Part shown: positions 51,413 to 60,780 of the stretch, piece after piece
Position numbering within the stretch: position 1 is the first letter of the stretch
Layout: each line of letters opens with the position of its first letter
Assembly: GCF_015500095.1 (NCBI RefSeq)
Contig: NZ_CP062983.1
Span: 2,046,001 to 2,110,000 of the forward strand
Length of the DNA stretch: 64,000 bases
Source: Phototrophicus methaneseepsis
GTDB lineage: Bacteria > Chloroflexota > Anaerolineae > Aggregatilineales > Phototrophicaceae
Direction: 5' to 3'
Notes under the pieces: model-generated
Databases searched by the model: none
The model's input: the letters and a program-made list of their open reading frames with translations, nothing else
What the model was told of the DNA's origin: nothing
Made by a program: the position numbers and the translations under genes

Positions 51413-52468
51413 ATGAGTAACGTCACCGCGCAGAAACGCGCCGCTACATCTTCACGACAGCGTATTGCCATTGGCCTTGGCCTCCTGGTTAGTGTGGTTT
51501 TCCTGTATTTGGCATTCCGGGAATTACAGCCAGAGGCTTTCCTGGATAGATTAAGCGAAGTGAATCTGCTCTGGTTGCTGATTGGCGCAGCAACGTATAG
51601 CCTCGCTGTGGCGGTGATTGCGCTGCGCTGGCAATTTTTGCTGCGGGCCGTCAAGCTGGTGCCACTCTGGCCGCTCAGCCAGATTGTGGCGATTGGCTAT
51701 ATGGGCAATAACGTTTATCCGCTGAGGGCGGGTGAGGCGTTGCGCGTCTACCTGCTTAAGCGCAACCATGATGTGCCTATTGCCCAGGCCGCAACCACAG
51801 CCGTTGTCGAACGCGCTTTTGATGGCCTTGTGATGCTGAGTTTTATCATCATCGGGTTGTTGGCTTCTGGCATTGCATCGCCGGAAATTGAGACGGTCGT
51901 CTCTTTTGCCGCGCCGATTTTCTTATTGGCAATGCTTGTCTTCTTTATATTAGCTGCTCAGCCGAACTTACTTCGCCGTGTTGTCGGGCTTGTGGCGCGC
52001 ATCCTGCCGGAATCGCTGGCAAATCTTGTGCATTCCCTGACCGACGGCGTGATTGCGGGCCTGGAAGGCCTGCGCAGTCCCTTGTACCTGGCTGGGACAG
52101 TCATTTGCTCGTTTATTACCTGGGGCATTGAAGCCGTTGTCTATTGGATGGTCATGGCTGCTTTTGGCCTGGAGTTAGGCTATCCTGTGGCCCTGCTCGT
52201 CGTGGGGACGGTCAATTTGGCCGGGTTGATCCCGGCGTCGCCAGGGCAGGTTGGCGTATATGAGTTCTTCGCCAGTACCGTATTGATGGCCGCAGGTGTG
52301 CCACAGGAAACAGCTCTGGCTTACGCGATTGTGGTGCATGTTGTGATCTGGCTGCCTGTGACCGTGGTCGGTTTCTTGTTCCTGGCGCGGATGGGCCTGG
52401 GAATCAATGCTGTGCAGCAGGCACGCACAACGGAAGTTCCCCAATCCGTGGTCGATCCCGGCGATTAA
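51413..52468 (+). CDS. LPG synthase/AglD-type flippase-like membrane protein
   Basis: The 351-residue protein has about eight membrane segments and the UPF0104/LPG_synthase_TM pattern: ALRWQFLLRAVKLVPLWPLS, MGNNVYPLRAGEALRVYLL, VVERAFDGLVMLSF and the late LIPASPGQVGVYEFFASTVL. Members without the synthase domain occur next to glycosyltransferases and glycolipid genes and are proposed to move lipids. The next gene, an FAD oxidoreductase, is 66 bases downstream on the same strand. The exact lipid is unknown. Confidence 0.85.
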   Translation: MSNVTAQKRAATSSRQRIAIGLGLLVSVVFLYLAFRELQPEAFLDRLSEVNLLWLLIGAATYSLAVAVIALRWQFLLRAVKLVPLWPLSQIVAIGYMGNNVYPLRAGEALRVYLLKRNHDVPIAQAATTAVVERAFDGLVMLSFIIIGLLASGIASPEIETVVSFAAPIFLLAMLVFFILAAQPNLLRRVVGLVARILPESLANLVHSLTDGVIAGLEGLRSPLYLAGTVICSFITWGIEAVVYWMVMAAFGLELGYPVALLVVGTVNLAGLIPASPGQVGVYEFFASTVLMAAGVPQETALAYAIVVHVVIWLPVTVVGFLFLARMGLGINAVQQARTTEVPQSVVDPGD

Positions 52469-52534
52469 GCTTAGGGCGATTCGCTATACACGTAGATACA
52501 TTTCTCTTGATTCATTGAACCCGTTAGGTGACTG

Positions 52535-53881
52535 ATGGCAAACGAAAAACAGCAGCATATCGGCATTATTGGTGCAGGTGTGGCCGGCATGGCCGCCGCA
52601 TGGGACCTGACGCGTGCAGGGTATCAGGTGACCTTATATGAAGCAGGCGACCGCGTCGGAGGGCTGGCATCTGGCTTTAAGGATGAAAGCTGGGATTGGT
52701 CACTGGAAAAGTTCTATCATCACTGGTTCACGGGCGACAGCGATATGCTCGGCCTGATCGATGAAATCGGCCACAGCGATAAGTTGCTCTTCCCGCGCCC
52801 CAAGACCAGTTACTGGATTGATGGCAAACCTGTCCGCAGCGAAATTAACGCTTCGGCGATCTTCCTGCCTATCTCCCTGTGGGGGACGTTCCGCATGGGC
52901 TTAGGCGGCGTCTATCTCAAGCTGACGCAGAACTGGCGCGCCCTTGAAAAAGTCACTGCCGATGCATGGATGCGCCGCTACATGGGGCCAGAAGGCTACG
53001 AGAAGTTCTTTAAGCCGCTGCTAATTGGCAAGTTCAGCGAAGACTACGATAAGGTCAATATGGCCTGGATGTGGGCTCGCGTCAAAGCACGCTCGACAAA
53101 GTTGGGCAACTTTAAAGGTGGCTTCCAGCATTTTCTGGATTTATTGGGTGAAGCCATCCAATCCAAAGGCGCTGTCATTGAACTGGGCGTCCCTGTGGAG
53201 CGCATCAGCCAAAAAGAGGGTAAGCCTATCATCACAGTTAACGGCGAAGACCATGTCTTTGATGCCGTCATCAGCACTGTATCGCCACGTCTCATGATGC
53301 GCCTGACGGAAGGCCTTGCAGAAACGCCTTACGGTCAGCAGATGCAGTCCTTGCGCAGCATTGGCGGCTTGGTGGTGGTGGCTGCGCTCAAACATCAACT
53401 GCTCACCGATGGTACCTACTGGCTGAACCTGCCAGCGACCAGCCCGGATCGTAGCAAAAACCAGTTCCCCTATCTGGCACTGGTGGAGCATACCAACTAT
53501 ATGGATTCAGCCAATTATGGTGGCGACCACATCATCTATATGGGGGATTACGTCGCTCCCGACCATGAATACTTCTCTATGAGTGAAGAAGTCCTGGCAG
53601 ATCGCTTTTTAAGTTCGCTCAAGCAGGTGAACCCCAACTTCGACAAAAGCTGGGTGCGCAAGACCTGGGTTTTCCGCGCGCCTTATGCCCAGCCAGTACC
53701 GGGGCTGAACCACAGCCAGAACATCCCGGACCTGAAGACACCGCTGCCCGGCGTCTATTGGGCCAGCATGTCACAGGTCTATCCATGGGACCGTGGCACC
53801 AATTACGCCGTTGAATTGGGCCGCCGTACAGCCCGCATCATCATGGGCCAGGAGACAAGCGTCAAAGCTGTTAAGGACTGA
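52535..53881 (+). CDS. FAD-dependent amine oxidase/protoporphyrinogen oxidase-like protein
   Basis: The 448-residue protein begins IGIIGAGVAGMAAAWDLTRA, with GxGxxG for FAD, then YEAGDRVGGLASGF, and ends with GVYWASMSQVYPWDRGTNYA and ELGRRTARIIMG, the C-terminal FAD motif of the amine-oxidase superfamily. The middle holds MRRYMGPEGYEKFFKPLLIG, which also occurs in carotenoid- and glycolipid-related oxidases. The substrate is unknown. It follows the flippase-like gene, and the UDP-glucose dehydrogenase lies further downstream, so polar-lipid or glycan metabolism is plausible. Confidence 0.85.
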   Translation: MANEKQQHIGIIGAGVAGMAAAWDLTRAGYQVTLYEAGDRVGGLASGFKDESWDWSLEKFYHHWFTGDSDMLGLIDEIGHSDKLLFPRPKTSYWIDGKPVRSEINASAIFLPISLWGTFRMGLGGVYLKLTQNWRALEKVTADAWMRRYMGPEGYEKFFKPLLIGKFSEDYDKVNMAWMWARVKARSTKLGNFKGGFQHFLDLLGEAIQSKGAVIELGVPVERISQKEGKPIITVNGEDHVFDAVISTVSPRLMMRLTEGLAETPYGQQMQSLRSIGGLVVVAALKHQLLTDGTYWLNLPATSPDRSKNQFPYLALVEHTNYMDSANYGGDHIIYMGDYVAPDHEYFSMSEEVLADRFLSSLKQVNPNFDKSWVRKTWVFRAPYAQPVPGLNHSQNIPDLKTPLPGVYWASMSQVYPWDRGTNYAVELGRRTARIIMGQETSVKAVKD

Positions 53882-53981
53882 TTGCTTTTGCCTGATTTGC
53901 TTCCATAATAGAATTCTAGAATGCCGGAATCACGCCGACAGTTTGAGAATATGGGCTAATGAGGTACTCAAGGAGCCTTGA

Positions 53982-54815
53982 ATGCCAGATTATACAACAA
54001 CACCTTCAGCCCTGACTGAATACACGATCGACAGACCGGGCTGTACGGTGCATTACTGGCTCGGTGGGGAGGCAGATCGCCCGCTGGTGGTCATGATGCA
54101 CGGGGCGACGATGGATCATCGCATGTTTAACGCCCAGGTCACAGCATTGCTGCCGGAATATCGCGTGCTAGTGTGGGATGCGCGCGCACACGGCAAATCG
54201 CTGCCCAATACCGCCGATATTTCTCTGGAATCCTTTGTACAGGATATGCTCGCTATACTGGACGAACTGGGTGTCGCACAGGTCATCCTGATGGGGCAGT
54301 CATTAGGTGGTTATATCGCACAGCAACTTTACAAGATCGCGCCGCAGCGCGTCCAGGCGATGATCATTATTGGTTCAACGCCCATCGCCAAAGCCTATAG
54401 CAAGCTGGAAATCTGGACGCTCAAGGCGACCTTGCCGCTGTTCAATGTTTGGCCGCATGGGCACTTCACAAAAGTGGTCGCGAACAATACCACCATCAAA
54501 GAGGATGTCCGCGCCTATGCCTTGCAAGCCGTGCAGCACATTCCCCGCGAGGATTTCCTGCGTATTTGGAAGGCGGTCACGCTGGCAATTGATAGCCAGG
54601 GCAAGCCGGATTTCCACATTACAGTGCCCTTGCTGTTGGTGCATGGCGATCAGGACAAAACGGGTACCATTAAGCGCGATATGCCGATCTGGCCCCGGAT
54701 TCACCCGCAAGCAGAATATCATGTCATCCCCGATGCGGGCCACAACGCCAATCAGGATAATCCAACCGTCATGAATGATCTGCTTCTGGCATTTCTACAC
54801 GCCCATATGGCTTAG
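53982..54815 (+). CDS. Alpha/beta hydrolase
   Basis: AAGGAGCCTTGA precedes the ATG. The 277-residue protein has an oxyanion HGATMD, nucleophile elbow MGQSLGGY (Ser), a catalytic acid in LVHGDQDKTG and the His in DAGHNANQDN, with VWDARAHGKS in between. These are the hallmarks of the esterase/haloalkane-dehalogenase-like superfamily. A haloalkane dehalogenase would have Asp as nucleophile; here it is Ser, so esterase, lactonase or similar is likely. It is the last gene of its group, 100 bases after the FAD oxidoreductase. Confidence 0.88.
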   Translation: MPDYTTTPSALTEYTIDRPGCTVHYWLGGEADRPLVVMMHGATMDHRMFNAQVTALLPEYRVLVWDARAHGKSLPNTADISLESFVQDMLAILDELGVAQVILMGQSLGGYIAQQLYKIAPQRVQAMIIIGSTPIAKAYSKLEIWTLKATLPLFNVWPHGHFTKVVANNTTIKEDVRAYALQAVQHIPREDFLRIWKAVTLAIDSQGKPDFHITVPLLLVHGDQDKTGTIKRDMPIWPRIHPQAEYHVIPDAGHNANQDNPTVMNDLLLAFLHAHMA

Positions 54816-54912
54816 CCTTGATCCGCCCTTTATTTTCCCCCTGACCCAAATGGTATGTTTCCAGTAAACTTTGATCTATAAATGAAACCTATTGAAGCCT
54901 GAGCAACCCCCT

Positions 54913-56034
54913 ATGCCTGAGAATTTTCTGCTATACGTGGCAACTGATGAAATCGTGCCACTGCAAGAACTCTTTGAATTGACTGGTAACGATGAGATTC
55001 AGCCGCATACAGATGGTGCGCGCATCAGCGGCTATACAGTTACCTGGGAAGATGTCACCGTCAAGCTGATGGTGCTGCCCAACGATGTGTTCAAGATCAA
55101 TCGCCGGAATATGGTGCAGTTCATGGGGATGCTGGTCAATGATCGCAATGATAAGCGGGCGCGTAAGGCCATGCGCCGTGCGGAAGGCATGGCCCTGGCC
55201 TATGAAGTGACCGTCACGCCGGGATGGGACGAGGAAGAAAAAGCAGAGCAGATCCTCAACGGTGTGATGGCTTATTACGATTATGCCTTTATCTTCGCCA
55301 ATGATGCCTTCTATAACGAGAATGGCAATCGCATCGTGGGCACGGAAAGCAGTGAAAATCGCTTTTTCCCCCGTGCTGAACAAACAGAGACGTATTCTAA
55401 GGAAGCGATTGCTCGCAAGAAGCAAAGCCTTAAGCGCTTGGCTAAAGAAGGCGTTCCTTATATCGAGCACCTGCCACCCATTGCCGATGCCGATCAGACG
55501 ACGCTGCGCCCGGTAGAGGATGCCGTTAAGCGGGCATTAGCGCTGATTTTGATTGCAGATCGTGCGAAAGGCGGCAGTGTCACGCATTATCAGGAGCAGG
55601 TGCAGCAGTACGGCCTTGCTGATGCGATTACGCCGGATGAGAAGCGCTTCGCCCTGGAAGTTGACCCTGACGATTATCTATTTGATATGTATGATGTGCG
55701 TTATGAATCTGCCTGGGCCTTATTCTGGGCGCTCGGTTATGTTGAGTCGTTAGGCCGCCCAGATCACTATGCGGATAAAGACGCGCTGAAGCAGTTTATG
55801 GAGCAGGGTACAGCAGCACTCATCCAGAATGCGAAGATGCGCGACATCAGTACCATACTCGATGAGACGGATTTGATTTATCGTTATCATTGGGCCATTG
55901 TGGACGCGGAATTGTACAACACAGCACGGCCAGAGGGCTTGCTTGTCGATGTCGTGGAAGAACGTCACCGGGCGCTAAACTGGCTCATTGGCTACCAGGA
56001 CCAGGATTGGGATGCCGTAACGACGGATACGTGA
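54913..56034 (+). CDS. Hypothetical protein with DUF4272-like C-terminal half
   Basis: I use the ATG at 54913 (373 residues); a TTG at 54892 is possible and neither has a strong ribosome site. The first half begins NFLLYVATDEIVPLQELFEL and includes FKINRRNMVQFMGMLVNDRN. The second half has AVKRALALILIADRAKGGSV, YESAWALFWALGYVESLGRP and RYHWAIVDAELYNTARPEGL, the pattern of DUF4272 proteins. It is soluble and acidic, of unknown function, and transcribed alone. Confidence 0.65.
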   Translation: MPENFLLYVATDEIVPLQELFELTGNDEIQPHTDGARISGYTVTWEDVTVKLMVLPNDVFKINRRNMVQFMGMLVNDRNDKRARKAMRRAEGMALAYEVTVTPGWDEEEKAEQILNGVMAYYDYAFIFANDAFYNENGNRIVGTESSENRFFPRAEQTETYSKEAIARKKQSLKRLAKEGVPYIEHLPPIADADQTTLRPVEDAVKRALALILIADRAKGGSVTHYQEQVQQYGLADAITPDEKRFALEVDPDDYLFDMYDVRYESAWALFWALGYVESLGRPDHYADKDALKQFMEQGTAALIQNAKMRDISTILDETDLIYRYHWAIVDAELYNTARPEGLLVDVVEERHRALNWLIGYQDQDWDAVTTDT

Positions 56035-56386
56035 TGAACCTGATGATGGATACCTGACCAGGATGTAAGTTGATGGTCTCAGTAAATGATCCAAACAGGT
56101 GTAGTCTCTTGCAAGGTGGGCCTATAACGGTGCAAACTGCCGCATTCGAAATGCCGTTTGTTACGCAAATCACAAGTTTAAGGCCCTCCACAGCACTCAT
56201 CTGCCGATAAACCCCTTTCTGGATTCAAAATAATTGTAAATGAATGCCCACATTTACAAAGGTTGTAGTAAGGTGTATGCAAGGCAAGCTTGTATAAAAC
56301 AATAAGTAGTATTGAGTTTATAGTTCTGCGTTAACGTTTAGCGCAACATCAGCGAATAACACAAAGCGAGCGATGAGGAATTATCT
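56035..56386. promoter_or_regulatory. Gap upstream of UDP-glucose dehydrogenase with inverted repeat
   Basis: No gene is seen. TTGTAAATG (56234-56242) and CATTTACAA (56251-56259) form a perfect 9-bp inverted repeat with an 8-base spacer. A TATAAA lies at 56293-56298. This may be the operator-promoter region of the dehydrogenase gene, but no convincing -35 is present. Confidence 0.4.
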
Positions 56387-57748
56387 ATGAAGAATATCTG
56401 TGTGATTGGTTCAGGCTACGTTGGGCTGGTGACGGGAACCTGCTTCTCCGATCTGGGCAATAAAGTGGTCACGGTAGACATCGATGAGAGCAAGATTGCC
56501 AAGCTCAACCAGGGCGTGATGCCGATCTATGAACCCGGCCTGGAGGAATTGGTCGAGCGTAACGTGAAGGCTGGCCGCCTGAGCTTTACTACTTCCTACG
56601 AAGAAGGTTTGAAAGATGCGGAATTTGTCTTCATTTGTGTGGGCACCCCTTCCGCAGTGGATGGCGAGGCCGACCTCAAGTACGTTCGTTCCGCCGCAGA
56701 AACGATTGCTCAGCAGATGGATCACCCGTTGGTCATCATCAACAAATCGACTGTGCCTGTAGGTACTGGCGACTGGGTAGCGGATATTGTCTCCCGCATG
56801 CAGCCGGAGCCGATTGATTTCGCCGTTGTGAGCTGCCCTGAATTCCTGCGTGAAGGCTCTGCAATTACCGACTTCATGAACCCGGACCGCAACGTCTTTG
56901 GTTCCACCGACCAGGAAGCCGCTGAAAAAGTCGCTGGCCTCTATTCCGCACTGGGTGCCCCGGCTGTCATCACCGACATCCGCACCGCTGAGATGATCAA
57001 GTACGCTTCCAACGCCTTCCTGGCGACACGCATCAGCTTCATCAATGAAATCAGCATCATCTGCGAACGCTTGGGCGCGGACGTTACGGAAGTGGCTCGC
57101 GGTATGGGCCTGGACAAGCGTATTGGCCCGCACTTCTTGCAGGCTGGCGTGGGCTATGGTGGCTCCTGCTTCCCCAAAGATGTGAAGGCCCTCGCCAATA
57201 TGGCGCTCACTCATGGGATGCACCCGCAGCTTTTGAATGCTGTGATGGACATCAACGACTTCCAGCGTAAGCAGATTGCGACCAAGGTGCGCGAATTGCT
57301 CGGTGGTTCACTGGATAACAAGACCATTGGCGTGCTGGGTATCGCATTCAAGGCGAACACGGACGACATCCGCGAGGCACCTGCCCTGACCGTCATCCGC
57401 AACCTGGCTAACCAGGGCGCGAATGTGAAGGCTTATGATCCGGTAGCGATGGAAAATGCGGAACGTGAAATCCGCAATGTGACCCTTGTTGACGATGCCT
57501 ATGCTGTTGCAGAGGGTGCTGATGCGCTCATCCTGCTGACGGACTGGAACGAGTTCAAGAACCTGGACATGAAGCGCGTCAAAGAGAGCATGAACGAACC
57601 GCTCTTGGTCGATGGTCGTAACCTCTACAACCCGGATGATATGCGTAAGTTCGGCTTTGTATATCGTGGCGTTGGCCGTGGTTACAATGGCGAAGGCGTG
57701 CCGAATGGGCACAGTGACGAAGCCATGGCACCTGTCGCAGGCGACTAG
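56387..57748 (+). CDS. ugd: UDP-glucose 6-dehydrogenase
   Basis: GAGGAATTATCT precedes the ATG. The 453-residue protein has the N-terminal Rossmann motif [42 protein letters not shown], the central [20 protein letters not shown] and the catalytic Cys261 in [14 protein letters not shown], then the C-terminal [17 protein letters not shown]. It oxidises UDP-glucose to UDP-glucuronate with two NAD+, providing a precursor for surface polysaccharides. All active-site blocks are intact. A strong terminator follows, so it is a single-gene unit. Confidence 0.96.
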   Translation: MKNICVIGSGYVGLVTGTCFSDLGNKVVTVDIDESKIAKLNQGVMPIYEPGLEELVERNVKAGRLSFTTSYEEGLKDAEFVFICVGTPSAVDGEADLKYVRSAAETIAQQMDHPLVIINKSTVPVGTGDWVADIVSRMQPEPIDFAVVSCPEFLREGSAITDFMNPDRNVFGSTDQEAAEKVAGLYSALGAPAVITDIRTAEMIKYASNAFLATRISFINEISIICERLGADVTEVARGMGLDKRIGPHFLQAGVGYGGSCFPKDVKALANMALTHGMHPQLLNAVMDINDFQRKQIATKVRELLGGSLDNKTIGVLGIAFKANTDDIREAPALTVIRNLANQGANVKAYDPVAMENAEREIRNVTLVDDAYAVAEGADALILLTDWNEFKNLDMKRVKESMNEPLLVDGRNLYNPDDMRKFGFVYRGVGRGYNGEGVPNGHSDEAMAPVAGD

Positions 57749-57783
57749 TGACCACGTCTTCTTGAGGCAACTATGATAGGAAC

Positions 57784-57808
57784 AATGGGGCGCACTCGCG
57801 CCCCATTT
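57784..57808 (+). terminator. Terminator after ugd
   Basis: AATGGGGCGC and GCGCCCCATT form a perfect 10-bp stem with a 4-base ACTC loop, followed by a short TGC-TATT tract. The rest of the gap to 58069 carries a promoter but no gene. Confidence 0.8.
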
Positions 57809-57924
57809 GCTATTAAAGGTGCTGTTAAAGGCCCCATTTACGGTTCAGCATGTCATAAACGCGTTAGAAAACGAACTGGAACACCGTCCGTTTATGGAAT
57901 GGCGCATGCGCTACCTTGAACATG

Positions 57925-57933
57925 TGCTATAAT
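57925..57933 (+). promoter_or_regulatory. Extended -10 promoter for the M16 peptidase pair
   Basis: TGC-TATAAT is a perfect extended -10, identical in context (TGTGCTATAAT) to the first promoter of the small-protein array. No good -35 is seen at 17 bases. It lies about 137 bases before the peptidase start. Confidence 0.5.
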
Positions 57934-58069
57934 CCCCCGCCTGAGCACATCACAATTCCATGATGATTTTCGGCGCTTCTGTATGGATGACCATGCGATA
58001 GGAGCGCTTATTCGCATATGGCTTGATGGTATAAGCAACACCTTGACGTGACAGGTATTGGTAGACAAT

Positions 58070-59356
58070 ATGATTGAACTTGCTAGCGCACACCCCACGA
58101 CGGTCCATACCCTGCCGAATGGGCTGACCGTCATTCTGCGCGAAGTCCACAGCGCGCCGGTGATTAGCTGGTGGGTGGCTTATAAAATTGGCAGCCGCAA
58201 CGAGCGCACCGGGCAAACAGGCATTTCCCACTGGTTAGAGCACATGATGTTTAAGGGGACACCTCGCTATCAACAGGGCGAGTTGGACCGCTTGATCGAC
58301 CGTGCAGGCGGCCAATGGAATGCGTTTACGTCCATGGACCACACCATGTATTATGAGACCATGCCGTCTGACCGGATTGAGTTGGCGCTTGATGCAGAAG
58401 CAGACCGCATGATGAACGCGCTCTTTGAACCGGAAGAAGTGGAATCTGAGCGTACAGTAGTCATCAGTGAGCGGCGTGATAACGAAAACAGCCCCACATT
58501 CTGGCTTAATGAAGAATTACGTGCGGCGGCTTTCAGGGTGCATGGTTATCATCACGCCATCATTGGCGATATGACAGATCTCTACAGCATGACGCGCGAT
58601 GATCTCATCGCCCACTATGGGGCTCATTATCGGCCATCGAACGCGGTTGCTGTCGCTGTGGGGGATTTTGAAACAGCAGAAATGCTCGCCAAAATCGAAC
58701 AATATTACAGCGACTTGCCCGCTGACCCGGCCCCAACCTTGTTTACACGGCCAGAGCCAGAACAACAGGGCGAACGTCGTGTCGTTGTTGAGCGGCCAGG
58801 ACATACGGCTTTTGTACGTGTTGCGTATCGGACGCCACCCGCTACAGACCCGGATTGGTTTGCACTGACGATGCTGGATAGTGTGCTCACAGGGCCGGAT
58901 GGCAATATTGATAATAAGACCAGCCGACTGTATCGTCGTCTGGTGACAACCGGGATTGCTGCGGGGATTTCTGGCAGCCTCGAAGAGACGATTGACCCCT
59001 ATCTTTACAACATTGGCGCGACAGTCAGCGATGGTCGTACGCTTGAAGAAACCGAAGCCCTCATTCTGGAGGAGATTCAGCGTGTGCAGGCAGATGGCAT
59101 TACGCTTGCTGAGCTAGAAAAAGCCAAGAAGCAAGCGCGGGCATCTTTTGCTTATGCCGCTGAGCGGATCACCAATCAGGCGTACTGGTTGGCACAATCC
59201 GCTATGTTTGGCGACCTCCACTGGTTTGATACCTTCATCGAGCGCATGAATGCCGTCACGCTGGAGAATGTGCAGGATGCTGCCCAACGCTATCTCACAT
59301 CGCGGACGCGTGTCGTGGGCTGGCTTGTGCCAACAGGGATGGAGGACGAAGCATGA
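58070..59356 (+). CDS. M16-family zinc metallopeptidase, catalytic subunit
   Basis: I use the ATG at 58070 (428 residues). The inverted zinc motif HWLEH gives His54, Glu57 and His58, with Glu134 (ISERRDNE) as third ligand at the usual 76-residue distance. NGLTVILREVHSAPVISWW and ERITNQAYWLAQSAMFGDL are typical M16B blocks. Family members work as pairs in which only one subunit has the zinc site. The next gene supplies the other, overlapping by four bases. No signal peptide is seen, so it is probably cytoplasmic, for peptide processing. Confidence 0.93.
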   Translation: MIELASAHPTTVHTLPNGLTVILREVHSAPVISWWVAYKIGSRNERTGQTGISHWLEHMMFKGTPRYQQGELDRLIDRAGGQWNAFTSMDHTMYYETMPSDRIELALDAEADRMMNALFEPEEVESERTVVISERRDNENSPTFWLNEELRAAAFRVHGYHHAIIGDMTDLYSMTRDDLIAHYGAHYRPSNAVAVAVGDFETAEMLAKIEQYYSDLPADPAPTLFTRPEPEQQGERRVVVERPGHTAFVRVAYRTPPATDPDWFALTMLDSVLTGPDGNIDNKTSRLYRRLVTTGIAAGISGSLEETIDPYLYNIGATVSDGRTLEETEALILEEIQRVQADGITLAELEKAKKQARASFAYAAERITNQAYWLAQSAMFGDLHWFDTFIERMNAVTLENVQDAAQRYLTSRTRVVGWLVPTGMEDEA

Positions 59357-60627
59357 CGACGATGACGCACAGCCTCCCCAACAGCCAGAACGTCACACGG
59401 GTGGTGCTATCCAACGGTATTGTGGTGCTGGTACATACTCTGACGCATGTGCAATCGGTTGTGATTGCTGGCAGCGTCCGCGCTGGCGCCCTCTTCGAAA
59501 GTCCGGCCCAGAATGGGCTGGCTTCTATGACTGCCGCTGCGCTCATGCGTGGCACACAGAACCGTGATTTTGATGCGATTTACAGCGCAATGGAAGATAT
59601 TGGCGCGGATTTAAGCTTTGGTGCAGGGCGGCATCAGGTGGGCTTTGGCGGTAAATCCCTTGCTGAAGATATGCCTGTCTTGATTGATCTCCTCAGCGAT
59701 GCCTTGCGCGCCCCCACCTTCCCAGCGGATCAGGTAGATAATCTGCGGGCACAGCGCATCACGGAACTGCGATATAGCCAGCAGGATAACCGCTTCAGGG
59801 CGACCAAGGCTTTCCGTGAGGCCCTTTATCCTGAAACGCACCCTTATCACTTTAGCAGCTATGGCACGATCGAGACGCTGCCCACGCTCACGGCGCCGGA
59901 TTTAGCCGCTTTCCATGCTCGCCATTATGGCCCACAGGGCATGTTGATTGCTGTTGTCGGCAATGTGACACCGGATGAAGCGATCGCTTTGATTGAACGT
60001 CACCTTGGCGGTTGGGAGAATCCTCAGCAACCGCCTAAGCCGATCTTGCCAGAACTCGCTCTCCCTTCGCAGACGCAGCACATCAAAGTCACGCTCCCAG
60101 GTAAAACACAGTCTGCTATTGTGATGGGCACCGTGGGGCCTTCAACCTTTGACACCGATTATCGTCCTGCGCTGCTGGCAAACAGCATCCTGGGTGAGTT
60201 TGGCATGATGGGGCGGCTTGGCCTCATTATCCGCGAAGAGTTGGGCCTCGCTTATTATGCTTACAGCCGCCTGGATGGCGGTATGGGTCCGGGGGCCTGG
60301 GCGATTGAGGCAGGTGTCGCGCCGGAAAATGTCGAGCTAACTATTGAAACAGCTCGCGAAGAAGTGCAGCGGTTGCTGGACGAGCTGGTGACAGAAGAGG
60401 ATTTAGCAGATAACCTGTCTTACTTCACAGGGCGTTTGCCCCTGCGGATGGAAAGCGCTAGCGGTATCGCAAACCAGCTCATCGGCCTGGAGCGCTACAA
60501 TCTGGGCCTCGATTTTCTCGTGAATTACCATGAAGTGATGTATCGCTTTACACGAGAAGATGTTCAGGCCGCCGTACGCCATTACCTCAATCCCGCCCAA
60601 TTTGTGATCGCGGTCGCCGGGCCGTAA
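59353..60627 (+). CDS. M16-family peptidase, non-catalytic partner subunit
   Basis: The 424-residue protein overlaps the catalytic subunit gene as ATGA. It has the M16 fold (SNGIVVLVHTLTHVQSVVIA, RYSQQDNRFRATKAFREALY, HARHYGPQGMLIAVVGNVTP), but at the zinc position it reads NGLASMTAAALMRGT, without HxxEH. A conserved glycine-rich and Arg-Tyr region near the C-terminus (LGEFGMMGRLGLIIREELGL, AYYAYSRLDGG) is the substrate-holding part of partner subunits. Together they make a heterodimeric bacterial M16 peptidase like mitochondrial processing peptidase. Confidence 0.92.
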   Translation: MTTMTHSLPNSQNVTRVVLSNGIVVLVHTLTHVQSVVIAGSVRAGALFESPAQNGLASMTAAALMRGTQNRDFDAIYSAMEDIGADLSFGAGRHQVGFGGKSLAEDMPVLIDLLSDALRAPTFPADQVDNLRAQRITELRYSQQDNRFRATKAFREALYPETHPYHFSSYGTIETLPTLTAPDLAAFHARHYGPQGMLIAVVGNVTPDEAIALIERHLGGWENPQQPPKPILPELALPSQTQHIKVTLPGKTQSAIVMGTVGPSTFDTDYRPALLANSILGEFGMMGRLGLIIREELGLAYYAYSRLDGGMGPGAWAIEAGVAPENVELTIETAREEVQRLLDELVTEEDLADNLSYFTGRLPLRMESASGIANQLIGLERYNLGLDFLVNYHEVMYRFTREDVQAAVRHYLNPAQFVIAVAGP

Positions 60628-60682
60628 ACGCGCTCATCCTTTTTCGGAGTCGGACAAGCGTTGTTTCCCCATCATCTGGCCT

Positions 60683-60750
60683 TAAGCTTGCCATGCTAGA
60701 CTGCCTGCTGGATTTTTAGCCAGTTTATAAGCCAGTCGCTGGCAAGCTTA
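60683..60750. repeat. Inverted repeat of 11 bp with 46-base loop
   Basis: TAAGCTTGCCA (60683-60693) and TGGCAAGCTTA (60740-60750) are exact reverse complements. Inside, AGCCAG occurs twice. It lies between the peptidase pair and the sugar-dehydrogenase gene and could be a hairpin in the peptidase mRNA or a very small repeat element. No T tract follows. Confidence 0.6.
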
Positions 60751-60780
60751 TCCTGAACATAGAATTCCTAAGGAACCTGC

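Noticed and set aside
53982-54815. Haloalkane dehalogenase to go with the rdh genes
   Set aside because: The nucleophile is Ser in GQSLGG, not Asp, so a hydrolytic dehalogenase call is not supported.
56411-57223. 270-codon minus-strand frame inside ugd
   Set aside because: It is antisense to a fully conserved UDP-glucose dehydrogenase and has no ribosome site or recognisable motif.
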